DNA of 64,000 nucleotides from positions 51,751 to 115,750 of the forward strand of contig JAPDRN010000110.1 of the NCBI GenBank assembly GCA_030247855.1, in the 5' to 3' direction. The position numbers and the translations under genes were made by a program. The DNA comes from Knufia peltigerae (Eukaryota > Ascomycota > Eurotiomycetes > Chaetothyriales > Trichomeriaceae). Below, piece by piece: positions 1 to 12,400 of the stretch. Each line of letters opens with the position of its first letter. Positions within the stretch are counted from its first letter, which is position 1. Under the pieces are notes generated by a model, which saw only the letters and a list, made by a program, of their open reading frames with translations, was not told where the DNA came from and made no database searches.

Positions 1-86
1 ACGAACACTACACTGCGGCCTCAATACCTTCCCAGGACACCCTCATTTGTACTGAATTGTTCAATCCAAACGCATAGTCGTCACAC
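1..86 (+). repeat. Right-end fragment of a dispersed terminal-inverted-repeat element
   Basis: The stretch carries the internal motif CTGCGGCCTCAATACCTT and ends in CCAAACGCATAGTCGTCACA, which matches the right end of the fuller copies at 32242-32586 and 40013-40406. The left part of the element lies outside the window. No coding potential is visible. Confidence 0.6.
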
Positions 87-862
87 TCCATGTATCGTAA
101 GATCTTGCAATCTTTCATCACGAATCCACAATTTCCCGAGAGGATCAGCATTTCCCGAAAGGATCAACATTTCCCGACATCGAGATGGGCCGTGGTACCA
201 GACTCTCCTCGAGGAGATCTTGCCGAACTAGGAAATTTGTCTCTCTTTAGACTCGAGAAGCTGAGACTTGCATGCGGCCGAGGTCGACGGTGTTGAGCCC
301 TCGCTGGAGTTTCCGGAAATGGCACTCGATGCTCCTTCCCTACCGAAAGGGATAGCATGGTTACTTACATCGCTCTCCTTCTCTGACACCTTCATCCTTA
401 CACAACCCAGGCAATTACACAATACTTTTTCAGCCCCCTGTTCTTGTTCCTCTTTGCCTCTCCCTGCCCGGGTTTACGATGGCCTGAGTATTAGTATAGG
501 TTTTTGAGTTTCAAAAGCCCCTGCTCCAAATGATTTCCCGGTAGTATCCCGACTCCCAGAAAAACCGTCAGCGGAAGAACTTTCCCCCGACTTTCTAGGT
601 GCTGTTGCAGTTTTTGCCACGTGTGAAACGTGGAGGACCTGAGCGGAAGGCATTTTCACTCGACATGAGTACTCCAGAGATCAACCAGTCTGACACAGCC
701 GAGGCACGTCGAGGCTCTGGTAATCGTCACACCTTTTCCATGAAAGCACGCCGAGATCCGAGGCACCATGCTGTTGATGGCCATCAAAAGATTCCACATA
801 TACGCCTTTTGTGAATCGAGTCATCTCCTGACATCAGCCTCGACAAACATACCACCGTCAAA
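87..862. other. Intergenic stretch upstream of the hydrolase gene
   Basis: Only short open frames on both strands, none resembling a known family and none with a convincing start context. The last 100-150 bases presumably hold the leader of the hydrolase gene. I see no repeat or RNA gene here. Confidence 0.4.
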
Positions 863-2884
863 ATGCCCAACACCATCCGTGACATCAAAACGGTGGACGC
901 GGACAGCTACCCTTATATCTTCGAACAGAATGTCAGTATCCCTTTGAGGTCCGGCAGTGTGCTGCGTTGCAACGTGTACCGCCCAAAAGAAGAGGGTCGG
1001 TATCCCGTAATAGCAACTTGTGGTCCATATGGAAAAGATGTGCCTTACAAAAGGTGTGGTGTCCCGATTTCGTCCCTGAATCTGCAGACCTTCTGATCGA
1101 ACCACAGCTTCCACCCCGCAAGCTTTGCAGAAATCAATCCAGAACACCAGACCAATCACTCGGCGTGGGAAACGCCTACGCCAAGTTATTGGACTCGTCA
1201 CGGCTATGTGGTCGTCCGCGCTGACGAGCCTGGCACGGGCCAATCCCCTGGCATTCTGAATGTCAAATCTGCGGCGACCGTTGATGCATTCCACACTGTC
1301 GTGGAATGGGCCGCCGAGCAACCCTGGTCGTCTGGAAAGGTCGGCTTGATGGGAATCAGCTACTATGCTGCGTCGCAGTGGCAAGTCGCCGCCAAACACC
1401 CCAAAGGACTCGCCACTTTGGTGCCATACGAGGGGTTTTCCGACTCCTACATGGAGTCAACCCGACACGGTGGCATCCTCAGCAACGAATTCTACAATCG
1501 GTGGTACCCACGTCAGGTAGCTTCCAATCAATACGGACTACCCGGCAAAGCCGCGAGAAATTGGGGGCCTGACACCGTGGAAGGCGACCTCGGCGAGGAA
1601 GAATTGAAGGACAACCGAGTCGACGGGCTGGAAGTCATGCGTGCGGCGAAGTATCGAGACCACCCACTCTTCAAAGCCACCGAAGTCGACCTGGAATCGA
1701 TCAGTGTACCGGTACTCAGTGTCGGCAATCTCGGCGGGATCTCACTGCACCTGCGAGGCAATGTTTTGGGTTACACTCGTGCGAGCTCGGAGTTCAAATA
1801 CCTTCGTTTCATCGCGGGTCGTCACGACATTCCATTCTACTACCCAGAAGAGGTCCAAGTCCAACTCAGCTTCCTGGACGCCTTCCTGAAAGGCGATGAC
1901 CGAGTGGGGTGGTCAGAGAAGGGAAAGGTGGCTCCTGTCAGTCTTCTTCTCAGGAAGGGTGATGTTGGCTACAATGACCCAGAAAGCGAGAAAGGCTTCA
2001 AAAGACGAGAGGAGAGCCAGTGGCCATTGTCAAACACTCAATATACGGACTACTTCTTGACCGCCGAACGACGGCTCGTTCCAGAGAAGCCTCAAACGCC
2101 GCAGCCTGCCACAGTCGACTACATGGCATATGGCATCGCTCCAGACGCTGGGTCGGCACCCGGGACTGGTTCCAAGCCACCGCCACCCCCTTCCTCGGAA
2201 CATAAGCCATCTGGCGCGTCGAGTTTTGGTGATGGAACCGTCGTGTCCTTTGAAAGTGAGCCATTCAGTACCGAAACGGAAATCACAGGACACATTGTTG
2301 CCCACCTGAACGTGTCAGTGGGCAAGGACCCTTCTACCACAAATGTGCCCGGCGAGATCGATCTGTTCATAACCTTGCGCCACCTGTCGGCAAGTGGAAA
2401 AGAGATCAGTTACACCGGGTCTGTCGGTGATCCGGTCCCGATCGCAAAGGGTTGGTTGCGCGTCAGCCTACGCAAGATCAACCCGGACCATCCTCTTCAT
2501 CGGCCATGGCTCCCTTACCGGGACTGTTCTTCCGAGAGTGTGCAGCCAGTCACCGTTGACGAGGTCTATCCCGTTGACGTTGAAGTGTGGCCCACCAATG
2601 TCGTGGTGGATGCGGGAGCTCGGTTGGTTCTCGAAGTCAGTTCGTGCGACACCGCCGGTGCAGGGATCTGGGGTCATACGGATCCCGTTGATAGGTTCGT
2701 CACTTCCGTACCGTGTGGTCACTGTTGTGTTGTGCCTTCTGCCTTACCTTGAAGAATTTACTAACCTACAAACTTTTGTAGACCTGCCGATGTTCTCCGA
2801 GGCATCAATCGAATTCATTTTGGACCCGACCACCTGAACTATGTGACTCTCCCCATCATACCTGCTGCCCCGAGCGGCGCCTGA
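863..2884 (+). CDS. X-Pro dipeptidyl-peptidase / CocE-NonD family hydrolase
   Basis: An alpha/beta-hydrolase predicted to cleave an acyl or peptide bond of a small substrate; the substrate is not readable from sequence. The gene has three exons: 863-1053, 1108-2694 and 2782-2884. The introns are GTGTGG...CACAG (54 bases) and GTTCGT...TGTAG (87 bases, branch point CTAAC), and joining them gives one open frame of 626 residues. The nucleophile elbow GISYYA places the catalytic serine near residue 148. GRHDIPFYYPEE and FLDAFLKGDDRVGW match the end of the hydrolase domain, with the histidine of GRHD a possible charge-relay residue. Residues from about 300 on match the C-terminal jelly-roll domain of the family (X-Pro dipeptidyl-peptidase, C-terminal), ending in an IHFGPDHLNYVTLPIIP block. 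No signal peptide is visible, so it is probably cytosolic. The start was chosen because GTCAAAATG fits a fungal start context and the N-terminus aligns in length with relatives. The gene looks intact. Confidence 0.9.
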
Positions 2885-4572
2885 AGGAGATGAGTCTTGG
2901 GCAATTGTTCAAATCCTGTAACCCTGGCCCCCTTTCGGGTTGCCTGCCACATGGTCGCACTTTCAAATACACCAAGACCGATCACTGCCACATCGAACTT
3001 TTCCATCATTCAACGTTTCGAATTGTATTCTTTGACACTACCACAAAAGTACAGTACGGCAAACCGAGATATCAAGTCAAAGGGGAAAAGAACCGTACAA
3101 GTCACCAATACGGGCCAAACCAAATGGATTGTAGTCGATTGTTTATACCTTTTATACCTTTTATACCTTTTATACCTTTTATACCTTTTATACCTTGACA
3201 TCACCTGTTCCTTTTTCTTTCTTCTTCCTCCTTTCTTTTTTCTTACCAAAACCTTTTCCAAAACGTTTATTGGATTTGAATCTACCAATCCCTTCTCTTG
3301 ATGAACGACACACTACTTTCACGGTGGTTTAACCTGCACAGGGAAACTCGACGGGCAACACCACAAATCCCTTGACTGAGTTTATGATCTTTGTCGAGGG
3401 CAAGCGATGATCATGATGATGATGGGAAGATGGAAGAGCAAAGGTTGGAACTGATTTTGATTTGGGAGATGGGGAGGTTCCAGCGTACGAGGCACACCTG
3501 TTCTCCCACCTGTGTGTCTGGGTTTTCTTCCCTCCTGCGATCCCCAAAAAGAGTGACTCCCACGCCCAAAAGACCCCAAGCGGGGGTGACTACTGATCAA
3601 ACTCGATGACTGATCAACTTCAATCTGAATAGGGCCTGGTAACCGAAAGTCGGCGGCGAGCCCAGTAAGGACAGGGCTCTGCTTGCAACTTTGGAGCACT
3701 GATATCTGTCTTTCAGACACAACGATTCTACACTTCTGGTCATTCATTCCTGTTCGTCGGGAACTTTTTCTGAGAGGACGACGTATCCTTTCCCCGACGC
3801 AGTTGTCGAGAGAACGATTCGATCATTGCCACGAGAGATATTTTTATCGACCTACAGAGCAAGGACTCGAGCGGACAGCGTCAGCATCAGTATGATCCAA
3901 GATGTGCCACCTACCATGAACGTTGGCCCACAATGAAATATATGGGCCGGTCACTGCGTGCGACATCTTTGACGGAAGACCGTCGCCGAGTCCGTTGGGA
4001 TGGCTCTTGGGCTCGAGAATCACTCGTATCGGACCCTTCATGTCACGTGTCGAGGTAGCGTTGATGCCGAATTCGATCCAGCGGTGGTCCTAAGCCCTGC
4101 GAACATCGAGTCCCAAACCAAAATCACCGAATTCAGAACACCTCCGCGAGAGAAAAGACGGTTGGCCACTCATATCGGGCGGGTTGTCGACGATTAGTCA
4201 GTCTGTTGCGTCTGACAGACAGTTGACACAATCAACAAAGGTGTCAGTATTCAGCCTTTTGGCCACCAAAGTATGCGTTTTATACGGGAATGTGGGTGGT
4301 GCTTCGACCCCGGCAACTGAATGCGTGCCGCAGACTGCGACTCATTTTGTCACCGGCTCAGCGAATATGTCCCCTCCTTTCGACCAAGGCTTGCATTTTT
4401 GTTCCTGCTGCAACCAAAATCTCGGCCGCAAAAACCGCAGATCCTCAGGCATGGCCCCCACCCCCACCTGTCAAAAGGGATGGAATGTCGCTTCCCTCCG
4501 GACTTTTCCGACCTCTGTAGGTTTCCTTCTTCTCTCTCCGCGCTCCATCTATCAAAAATCCTGCAAATTTGC
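2885..4572. other. Intergenic stretch without a supported gene
   Basis: It holds a 9-bp microsatellite and CT-rich and GATGAT-rich low-complexity tracts near 3205-3245 and 3408-3430. Around 3930-4110 both strands are open for 40-65 codons but nothing resembles a known protein, and no consistent splice structure could be built. Confidence 0.35.
3142..3195 (+). repeat. Microsatellite (TTTATACCT)6
   Basis: Six perfect tandem copies of the 9-bp unit TTTATACCT. Because the unit is a multiple of three it stays open as a repeating tripeptide in several frames, which explains the short shadow frames here. Confidence 0.95.
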
Positions 4573-5147
4573 ATGACCCTACATCCCGCCTCGAATACGT
4601 CAGATGACAACGCAAAGGAGGCTGCATCATCCCCCATCCTCGATGACGAAGATACCGCTTCGCCATGGCCACCGATCGTACGCCGACTGCGTTCAATTGG
4701 GCCTTTGCGTGAAAAGAGGCAAGCAAACTTCACCCATCTGGGGCGTCAGCGGCGTAGGTGACTGGATTTCTTTGTACAGGGGAGACTGACTTGTCAGACC
4801 CTTGAACCTCCGAGTCCTTAGCACCCACCGGGGCCCGTCTCAACCATCTCGTATCCGGCCGACCACTCACCATCTCCATCGAGGTCGAAGACAAACCTCA
4901 CGGGTCAGAACTTCGCATCCACGATCCTGAACCTCCAGTTGTCAAGAATGCGTCGTCGGGGGACCAGGTTTCGCCCGGCATGCACCAATATGTGTCGGCG
5001 ATGATCGACGATGACATCGACATGTCCGGACCTCAATCGGGCGGTCGTAACAGATGGAAAATGCCGAAAACTTCCCGCAGCCCCATAAAAACGGACGATG
5101 TCCCCGAGAGAGCAAAGTTTTACTCCAGTCATTCAGCCAACAAGTAA
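4573..5147 (+). CDS. Two-exon gene for a small acidic protein of unknown function
   Basis: The second exon has no internal start, so it is easily missed as a single reading frame. Exon 1 (4573-4753) starts MTLHPASNTSDDNAKEAASS and ends in a basic patch (REKRQANFTHLGRQR). An intron GTAGGTGAC...CCTTAG (4754-4821, branch point ACTGAC) joins it in phase 1 to exon 2 (4822-5147), which reads as one uninterrupted frame. That exon includes LTISIEVEDKPHGSELRIHD, a YVSAMIDDDIDMSGPQ segment and a lysine/serine-rich tail ending YSSHSANK. The product would be 168 residues. It has no signal peptide, membrane segment or domain that I recognise. A further donor-like GTAACA overlaps the stop, so a third exon downstream cannot be excluded. 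The amino-acid composition and the matching phases are the only support; homology is untested. Confidence 0.45.
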
Positions 5148-5479
5148 CAAGGGGAAATACGCACCGATGGCAAAAACTCCTACCGAAGATGGTACACCTG
5201 GAAGAAGGTCGACTTGTCATTCTTTTTGAATCTTTTTGGCACCCGCCTCTCACTAGCATTCTCCAACACGATATCAAGTGTCGTTTCACATCAGCACGCG
5301 CCAGCCTCCTCCAACATCACAAGGCCCCGATATGGGCGAAAGACGGCGGTGCTGCTGCGGGCGTATGACAAATGGATCCAAATCCAGTCTGCTGTATCAG
5401 ACCTCTCAAGATCTTGACATTGACACAGTCAGCAATCCACCACCACCAAGATACAACGTGTTGTGTGGTGTTCTTGTGC

Positions 5480-7235
5480 GACCCTATTCTCGCTGAATTC
5501 TCATTTGGCACTTTATGCCCGAGAAAGCAGACTATAACCGATAAAACACACAAAAACACCTGGATCTTGTTGTGTCGCGGCCAGAATTCCGGGAAACTTC
5601 CAGAGATAAAAGTTTCGACCGTGAGCCATCTCAGTATCAACTAGTATCTTTGTTTTCAGTACCGGTTGACTCGATATTCCTGATTGCACAGAAAAAGTCG
5701 GCAAATTGCCACTTAGCTCCTTGTGACCGAGAAACACAAAAACACCTGGAATATCTTTCACTGTACTTGAGATTGCGAGGGAGTTTCAAGAAACAGAGTT
5801 GGTACGTGTTGCTGTCATTCCATCGACTCATATTCTTGGTTTTCTGCATTCGTCGACTCGGAGTTGTCGATTGAACGGCCGAAGTTGTTAAATCACCGAG
5901 TCCGAATCCCAATCTCCGCCTACTGATTTACGACCGAAGAGTTGTAAAAACACTTGGACCTTGTTGTGTCGCGGCTGAAACTTGGTGAAATTTTCAGAGA
6001 TATAAGTCTCTATCAGAGCCACCTCGATGCTCTATTCATATTTCTGTTTTTCTGTATTTACTGACTCGATATTGCTGATGGAAATGCGGAAATGCGGACT
6101 CGCTGAATTCTTCGCCTCGAGGTGTGCTCATGACCGAGAAACACCGAAAAAAGCACCAAAACCGTCTGCATTGCAACATCTTCAATTTCAAAATGTTGGA
6201 AACTCTCGGAATATAGTAGTCGGTCATGGAACCCTGTCCGTATCCGGTTTCCCACACTGCAAGACCGATGTTGTCCACGAAACTGATGAAAATGATGAAG
6301 ATGTCGGCTTCGCTGAATTCATTGCCACGTGGCTGTGCTGATCGCCGAGAACCACGGAAAATCATCAAACAGGCTTACATTGAGTTCAGCTGCTCCTGCT
6401 TTTTGAATCGTCGAAAGTTTTCAGAGTATAGTATCAGGTGATCCAATGTTCTTTCCCTGACCGGTCGACCCAAATTGTCGACGAAATTGAGGAAAATGCG
6501 TCCTTCGCTGAATTCCTCGCTCCGTGGAAACGCTTGCGACCGAGAAACACAGAAAAGCATGATAAACCGTCTGGACTCGTTGGTCTGATGTTCAAATTCT
6601 CGGAAATTCCAGAATGAAAAGCTCGATCAATGATCCATCTCTCAATTTTCTCTTCTACATAGATCGGCAGAAGGGGTTGACAGAATTGTCGAAAATTGCC
6701 GATTTCACCGATTTTCGGTGTCGCGCGACTGCCTATGGCCGAGAAGACACCAAATCAACTGAATCGCGATACAACGCTGCTCAAATTCTCAGATGTTCTC
6801 AGTATACAGACTCCGGGCGTGAAGCTATATGTCAGTCTGCTTGCACTTCTGCCTTCTCTACTGGTTGATTCGATATCGATGATCAACATCGGAAAATGCG
6901 GACTTTGCCAAGTCCGACTTCCTACTTTATGGCCGAAACAGAAGAAACCGTCTGGATTGCGCTGTCGCCGCTGCTCAAATTCTCGGGGAGGGGGGAGGGG
7001 GGGCAGTTTAAGGAATATGAACCGAGTGTATCAAGTCATCATTGCGCAACTTGGAATCTTTGCTTCCTGTCCCGAACAATGAGATTTTTTAAATTGAACG
7101 TCGGAATTCTCGGGTTCGCCGAATTCGAGCCACGGGGATACTTTATGACCGAAAAACGCAGGGAGTCAACAGGATCTCGCTGCGGTGTTGTTCAAATCCT
7201 CGGATATTTCCAACATACAGCTTTCGGGCAGAAGC
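5480..7235 (+). repeat. Degenerate satellite, unit about 203 bp, about nine copies
   Basis: Landmarks recur in fixed order: TTCGCTGAATTC, then GACCGAGAAACAC with A-rich sequence, then CAAATTCTCGGAAATTTTC, then TTGACTCGATATTGCTGAT, then AAATGCGGACT. The first landmark or its decayed version lies at 5491, about 5699, about 5901, 6101, 6311, 6506, 6706, 6907 and 7117, giving spacings of 195-210 bases. Copies differ by many substitutions, so the array is old. It stops about 70 bases before the ankyrin gene. The open frames seen inside it shift from copy to copy and are not genes. Confidence 0.85.
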
Positions 7236-7305
7236 CCATCTGACACATCTCTCTACCTTCTCTCAACCATGTGTCCCGCCACAAGCCCATAACGGTACCC
7301 GAATC

Positions 7306-7761
7306 ATGTCTGATGACCATCCACGATATGCCGCCGACGCCGCCGCAGAGGAGCGAACTGATGAACTCGCTCGACTTCTGACACGCCGCCCTTCCTCCCG
7401 CAATGAATTGAAGGGACTGGCCTTTCTCGCATCCGAGTCCAAATCCGTACCGATTCTTCAGGTCCTCCTCGACAACGGTTGGGACATCAATACCCCAGAG
7501 GCCTACTGTGATCCACCGTCTCTAGCGTGAGTATATACAGAGAGAAAGACGGAGGGCCCCGTGCTGAACCATTTTAGGCGCGCCATCGAGTCCGGTGCCG
7601 ACGAAGACATCGTCCGATGGTTTCTCAACCACGACGCGGATCCCAGCGTGTTCGCCACAAGGTACAAAGTGACGCCGCTCTCTCGTGCCGTCCAATACGC
7701 GGCTCTGAAAATCGTCGAGCTTCTTCTGGACCGGGGTGGCTTCGGATGCCTCGGCATGTAA
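7306..7761 (+). CDS. Ankyrin-repeat protein, truncated
   Basis: Ankyrin repeats are protein-binding scaffolds. Two exons (7306-7526 and 7578-7761) are separated by a 51-base GTGAGT...TTTTAG intron and give a 134-residue product. Repeat-like helices are visible in VPILQVLLDNGWDINTPE, DIVRWFLNHDADPSVFA and TPLSRAVQYAALKIVELLLDRGG, about three repeats in all. Fungal relatives normally continue after LLLDRGG with more repeats. Here the frame ends within a few codons and transposase-like sequence follows at once, so this is probably the 5' part of a larger gene broken by an insertion. The start has a clean ATG after a leader that abuts the satellite array. Whether the truncated protein is made is unknown. 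Confidence 0.65.
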
Positions 7762-7879
7762 AGACTCAACTTGGGACTCGATCTTTGAAACATGTCTCGA
7801 GGCCAAGTCGGGCAAGTTTGTTTACGAGTGCATCTTCGAAGCTTATCGCGCTTGGAGAGACGAAATTTGGTCGGCCTTT

Positions 7880-8640
7880 ATTGACGGTGAGTACTCCTTC
7901 CCCTTTTTCAACAGGTCTTGGAGTGCTATCAAAATGTTTGTCGAACCAATGAGTTGACGTTACAGAGAATCTTCATCACGGATGCGGCTCCCATCCTGGC
8001 CAGCGGCATAAAACAGGTCCTCCCTGGTACTGCTTACCTTCTCTGTCCATGGCATATCGAAAACAATCTTGGAGGCCCGTCAGTACAGGACCAAGTCGTC
8101 TTGTTTTCACAAATGAACAACGCAGTGAGGCTCTATAAAGAGAAAACGACCAGCTCTCGGAGTTCCCAGGCAAATGGTGCTCCTGCATTCGCGCGAATGA
8201 GGAGAGTCTCGCCAAGCGACGATGGCACCAACTCATCAATCCTTACGCGGCGGAGGGTCTAATTGTTCAATATCTCATGGGAGCGTGGTGGCTTCAACGA
8301 CAATGATATGGACTTGTTTTACCGACAGATGTAGAAATTTTGGCAACGTCACAACCTCACCTCTCGAGGGCATGCATTGGACGCTGAGATCATCTCCATC
8401 TCACGTTCGGGGAGACCTCAACCTGGTTATCCGTCAACTATGGGATCTCGAACGAGATACGAGCGCTGAGATTCTCGCCGGGTTGGAGCCTCCGCGGACT
8501 TTCGAATGCCTCAATTTAGCGGGCATCTTTTTGTCCATGTGACTGGCCATGTTACTCTCTATCCGATGCAACAAATCGTCGAGACATGCAGTGTCGCAAA
8601 GATTGATATAGCAGCGACGCGACGCCGGGCACCTTAAAAC
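7880..8640 (+). pseudogene. Mutator-like (MULE) transposase relic
   Basis: Three blocks in changing frames match the MULE transposase core. The first is FITDAAPILASGIKQVLPGT followed by AYLLCPWHIENNL, the ITDRE...LLCxWHI signature of the family. The second is WHQLINPYAAEG with a following VQYLMGAWWLQRQ before a stop. The third is NVTTSPLEGMHWTLRSS with a following RGDLNLVIRQLWDL, the TTSxxEGxHxxLK block. At least two frameshifts and one stop separate the blocks. No terminal inverted repeats could be identified. It sits directly against the truncated ankyrin gene, suggesting that its insertion broke that gene. Confidence 0.7.
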
Positions 8641-9365
8641 AGCCTCAATCAAGTTCCAAAGGAGAAATCCTCAGAAAGATTCGTGAGATAATGAGGGTTT
8701 ACCTTGCCCGCATCTCATTCTCGACCGTCTCATCTCAATTGAGTTGCCAGGATCACAATGGATGATTTCGGCCTTCACCGGCGAATTGAGCGCCTTCGAA
8801 TCCCTCAGTACAGATATCATGACGTTTGCTGAGCATCCGATCGTCATTCGTCGCCCTGTGAACGATATGAGCCAAATGACGAATTTGTCGACACACATGT
8901 CGAGGGAGTGCGGGAGGGTAAATAACCAATCTGACATTGAAATCAACCACCTCAACAACCCCAAGGACCGAAGACGACTACTAGAGCCACGGAGGTCGCC
9001 GAGGACGAGGAGGACGCGGAGATAACCATCAAGATTGACCATCCCAGGGACCTCTCATAGCATTGATACTGCGTTGGTCATCTTATGCCTGTGTAAGTTC
9101 TTCTTGATGGGAAAGCTAAGTCCGTGTTCGACGCTACATGCATGGTTTTGCTTTCGTTCTCTGGCTCCCTGTCGCTGGTCATGCCTGGTGTGCGTCTGGT
9201 CTCCTACGCTTGTACCGTCGTCGCTGCTACCCCTGAGGAGATGATGTAGACCTGTCGGGTCAGCTCAGACCTGCATGGGTCAATGGTGTGTGCTCAGCCA
9301 TGTCGTAGTCCGGCTGACCGGGAGATCTTGTCACACTAAATACGCTCTTTGGGTGGTGAGAACTT

Positions 9366-9769
9366 TCACGCAATGCGGGCTCGATCGGGCATACCGTCAG
9401 TCGGTCGTATGGTTCCGATGACTTGCTCAGGAAATCTGGACCTCCTCAAAACTCCGTCGACGCAGTCGTAGAACTCCATACGGGATGAATCGGACCAGGC
9501 AAACGATGCAATGGGTCCATCGACGCTCCGATTCAGCCTGGACGAGGTTGAAGTGACATATTGTTCCACAGCACGAACCTTACTATCGACACGGTACTGT
9601 ACTCGTACTGCTTGTCAAGCCACAAAAAGAAGGCCCTGTCCTTGAATGAGTGTTTTCGGCAGGCGTCAGGAGTCAGGCACCAGTCAATTCCCCTGCAGAG
9701 GAGAGTATCAAGCGTGGGGTATGTTTCCAGCACGAACTGCTGTACGGTAAATCTGGTCGAGTTCAACAC
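9366..9769 (-). pseudogene. Unidentified decayed coding sequence
   Basis: Two overlapping minus-strand frames are convincingly protein-like. They include VQQFVLETYPTLDTLLCRG in one and SFAWSDSSRMEFYDCVDGVL in the other. They join only through a frameshift near 9570. A GTAAGG...GTCCAG segment of 46 bases lies at the junction, but splicing it out does not bring the two frames together. I do not recognise the family. A transposon-encoded protein is possible. Confidence 0.3.
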
Positions 9770-12290
9770 GAGAATCCATCGAGCTGGCGAGATCGGCCGC
9801 TGCTCTGGCTGATGGTGACTCCGTGATGCTCATTCCACCAGGCTTGTCCAAAGATGTTGGGGCACCAAACGCGGACAACATGTTTTGCTGTGAAGCAGTG
9901 CATCATAGATGTGGCTGAAGCATCTCCTGTTCCACTGTCAGTAATTCAGAACACTCCCGTCAACCTCGGCCACGGATGGCACCACCTGGCTGTCAATCGT
10001 TGCCGTGAACGTCGATGGTTTGGGGACTCGGCAGACTTTTGGATGACAACATCACGGAGAGGTACCGAATCTTCCTGCTAAAGCAAGTACCCATACCCTA
10101 ATGAAATCCTTGAGGACGATCTGGCGCTTGCTGTCCAGTACATACTCGTCAAGTGCTTGTGCGAAGTATGTGTCTGACTTTTACTCATTCTTTCATTGGG
10201 TCTTCGGCGACCGTCATCGGGTTTGCCACTCGCCCAGGCATCTGCCAGGATCATGTTCACCAACTTCGCAGTACACACTCCACCATTTTCATCTCTTCGC
10301 AGTCCGACACATTTAGACTACTGCAGGAGCCTGGCCAAGGCGGTCTTGGAAAGACTCATTCTAGTCGGCATAATAAAGGACGGTCGCAGGATGGTTGGAG
10401 GCTACCAGTAACAATGACAAGGAATTGGACGACGATGACGATGACGATGACTAGGGACGTCGAGACCGCCGTGTAGTGTCATGTTCACAGCGCCCAGAGA
10501 AGTTTTGCGTGTCGTCGATGCCGATACACCGAGTCTGTTCGGTGGAAACGAAGCCGACCATGAAGAAGCCGGGGACCAAGAGGATGAGAAAGCGAGTCAC
10601 GACTGGCGATCCTGGTGTGAGTCGGTCGTCGGTCGAGTGCGCGAGCGACCCGGAACGAGTCAATGAAATATGGGGACAAACCATCAGCACCCGTGCGCTG
10701 CGAAGCGAAGTTCGGAGACGCATGGACGACTTATGTCAGGGTGCACAGTCTTGATTATACGAGTCGTGACCAATTTATAGACGTTGTTTCTTGAAACGAG
10801 TCAAGATGAGTCGATTTTCAACAATTTTGCAAGTCCAATTTATTGTGGATTCCAGATCGACTGTTGAGACGGCCGCGGAGTGTTGTTCTCTGCCCCAACA
10901 ACCTTCTTCTCCATATCTGTCAAAAAGGGATCAAGGAGCATTTCAACCTCTCCAGCCACCGTGGGTATATAGCTGGACATCCTCCCTGACCCTGTTCAGG
11001 TCCAACAGAGACTCATTCGCCCTTCGTCTTTTGACAATACTAGTGACGAAACCTGGGAGACTGAAGGGATTGATTTGGTTTTGCTGCCATGCAATTGGCA
11101 GCCCACCCACGAGTATCTGGTGCAACATTCCGGCGAGCCCGGCAAAGCCGAGCAGGAAGATCACTCAATCCATCGCCTTTTCTCGGCACAATCGCTGGGA
11201 TTCCGTCAGAAGCATTCGACGAGACATCCTGGCTGGCGTGACTGTGATGGTAGATCGGTAATCCTTCTCAGGGGCTGTCTATTCGGCCGCAAAAGACATC
11301 CTGGCCGGCTGCCCTCATCCTCAATTTGTGCCCGCCCGACACTGGCAAGTGCCTAATCCTCAATATCTACTCGCGATATGAGCCAGAAAGGTTCCGGGGG
11401 CCTTTAATTAGGACTCAAAAGCCCACCCCTAGAGCTCGATGTTGTATTTTGGTTATATGGTTATTTTCTTGTCAATGGTGCACCAGTTGAGCAGAAAACT
11501 CTTCACTCGGCTCGACGAGGCCAAGCACGCCGACGGCGTGAGGTTTGCCGTCTCTTTCGGCGTTAGGAAACACTCCCTCTCCCAAGGCAAACAAACGAAA
11601 GGTTCGAGGGTTCGGGGGTCCAGATCCAACAGCAGCTTCACGCAAAGTCGGACAATGTTTACTGTACAATTGCAGTATCAAATCCAGGAACGCCTCGAAT
11701 TCTGCGGCTGACAGGTCGTCGGGACTCACACATCCGACACGGTCTGCGACAAGCTTCGCCGTTCTCAAGGAATCATCTTGACCGACTTGGTCGAGTAACG
11801 AGACAGAGCGCCCAAAAGCGCAGTGACATCCGCAAGCAAATGGCCCAGCCACTCACCTAACAGGATCTTCACGGTTGGTCACAATGACGACACGGAACCG
11901 AGCATTGTCTGAACACTTGACATGAACGTGTGTGGCACTTGGCAAAGGCTATATCTGACATTGACATCTGTTGTGTCTTGTCACTCCCGACCTAGCTTAT
12001 GATCCCTCTCATGACTTTCAAACCACCTCTCGTCGAGTGGAGGACTTTGATTCCCCGAAGAGGACTGTTGCGGCAGGATTTTGGGGTCTGACCTCGTGGT
12101 CTTGCGACCATGAAGCCTGGCGTGAAGGTCTGGCCTACAGGATCCTGGAGTCTGTCGCTCTTGTTTTCTTCATTTTGCGCGGTATTGGTACCTACCGCCC
12201 ATGGGAGCCGCGTTGGAGGTGGATGTTTTGGTGCAAAGTTTCCTCCATGTCCGAATTCGACACCCTCATCTCTTCAGCTCGTCAACGCCC

Positions 12291-12400
12291 TGTCGATTTG
12301 CATTCCGCATTCCATGGCGCGTCAACCGAGATCCTAGTCGCTGTGTCATGTGGATTCCCTGCATGATATCCGATTAGTTGTTGAAACGATCCGCTTACGC
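12291..12400 (+). repeat. Duplicated segment, copy 1
   Basis: The segment matches 13068-13177 across about 110 bases with the shared core GTGGATTCCCTGCAT and GCGCGTCAACCGAGA/GCGCGTCAACGAGAC. Differences are mostly transitions. Neither copy is open throughout. Confidence 0.6.

Noticed and set aside
3844..4110. Open frames on both strands near 3.9-4.1 kb
   Set aside because: Both strands are open for 40-65 codons with reasonable composition, but no start, splice partner or family could be found.
10791..11261. 156-codon plus-strand frame
   Set aside because: The minus strand over part of it (10943-11164) is equally protein-like and neither side has a recognised domain, so I did not call a gene.
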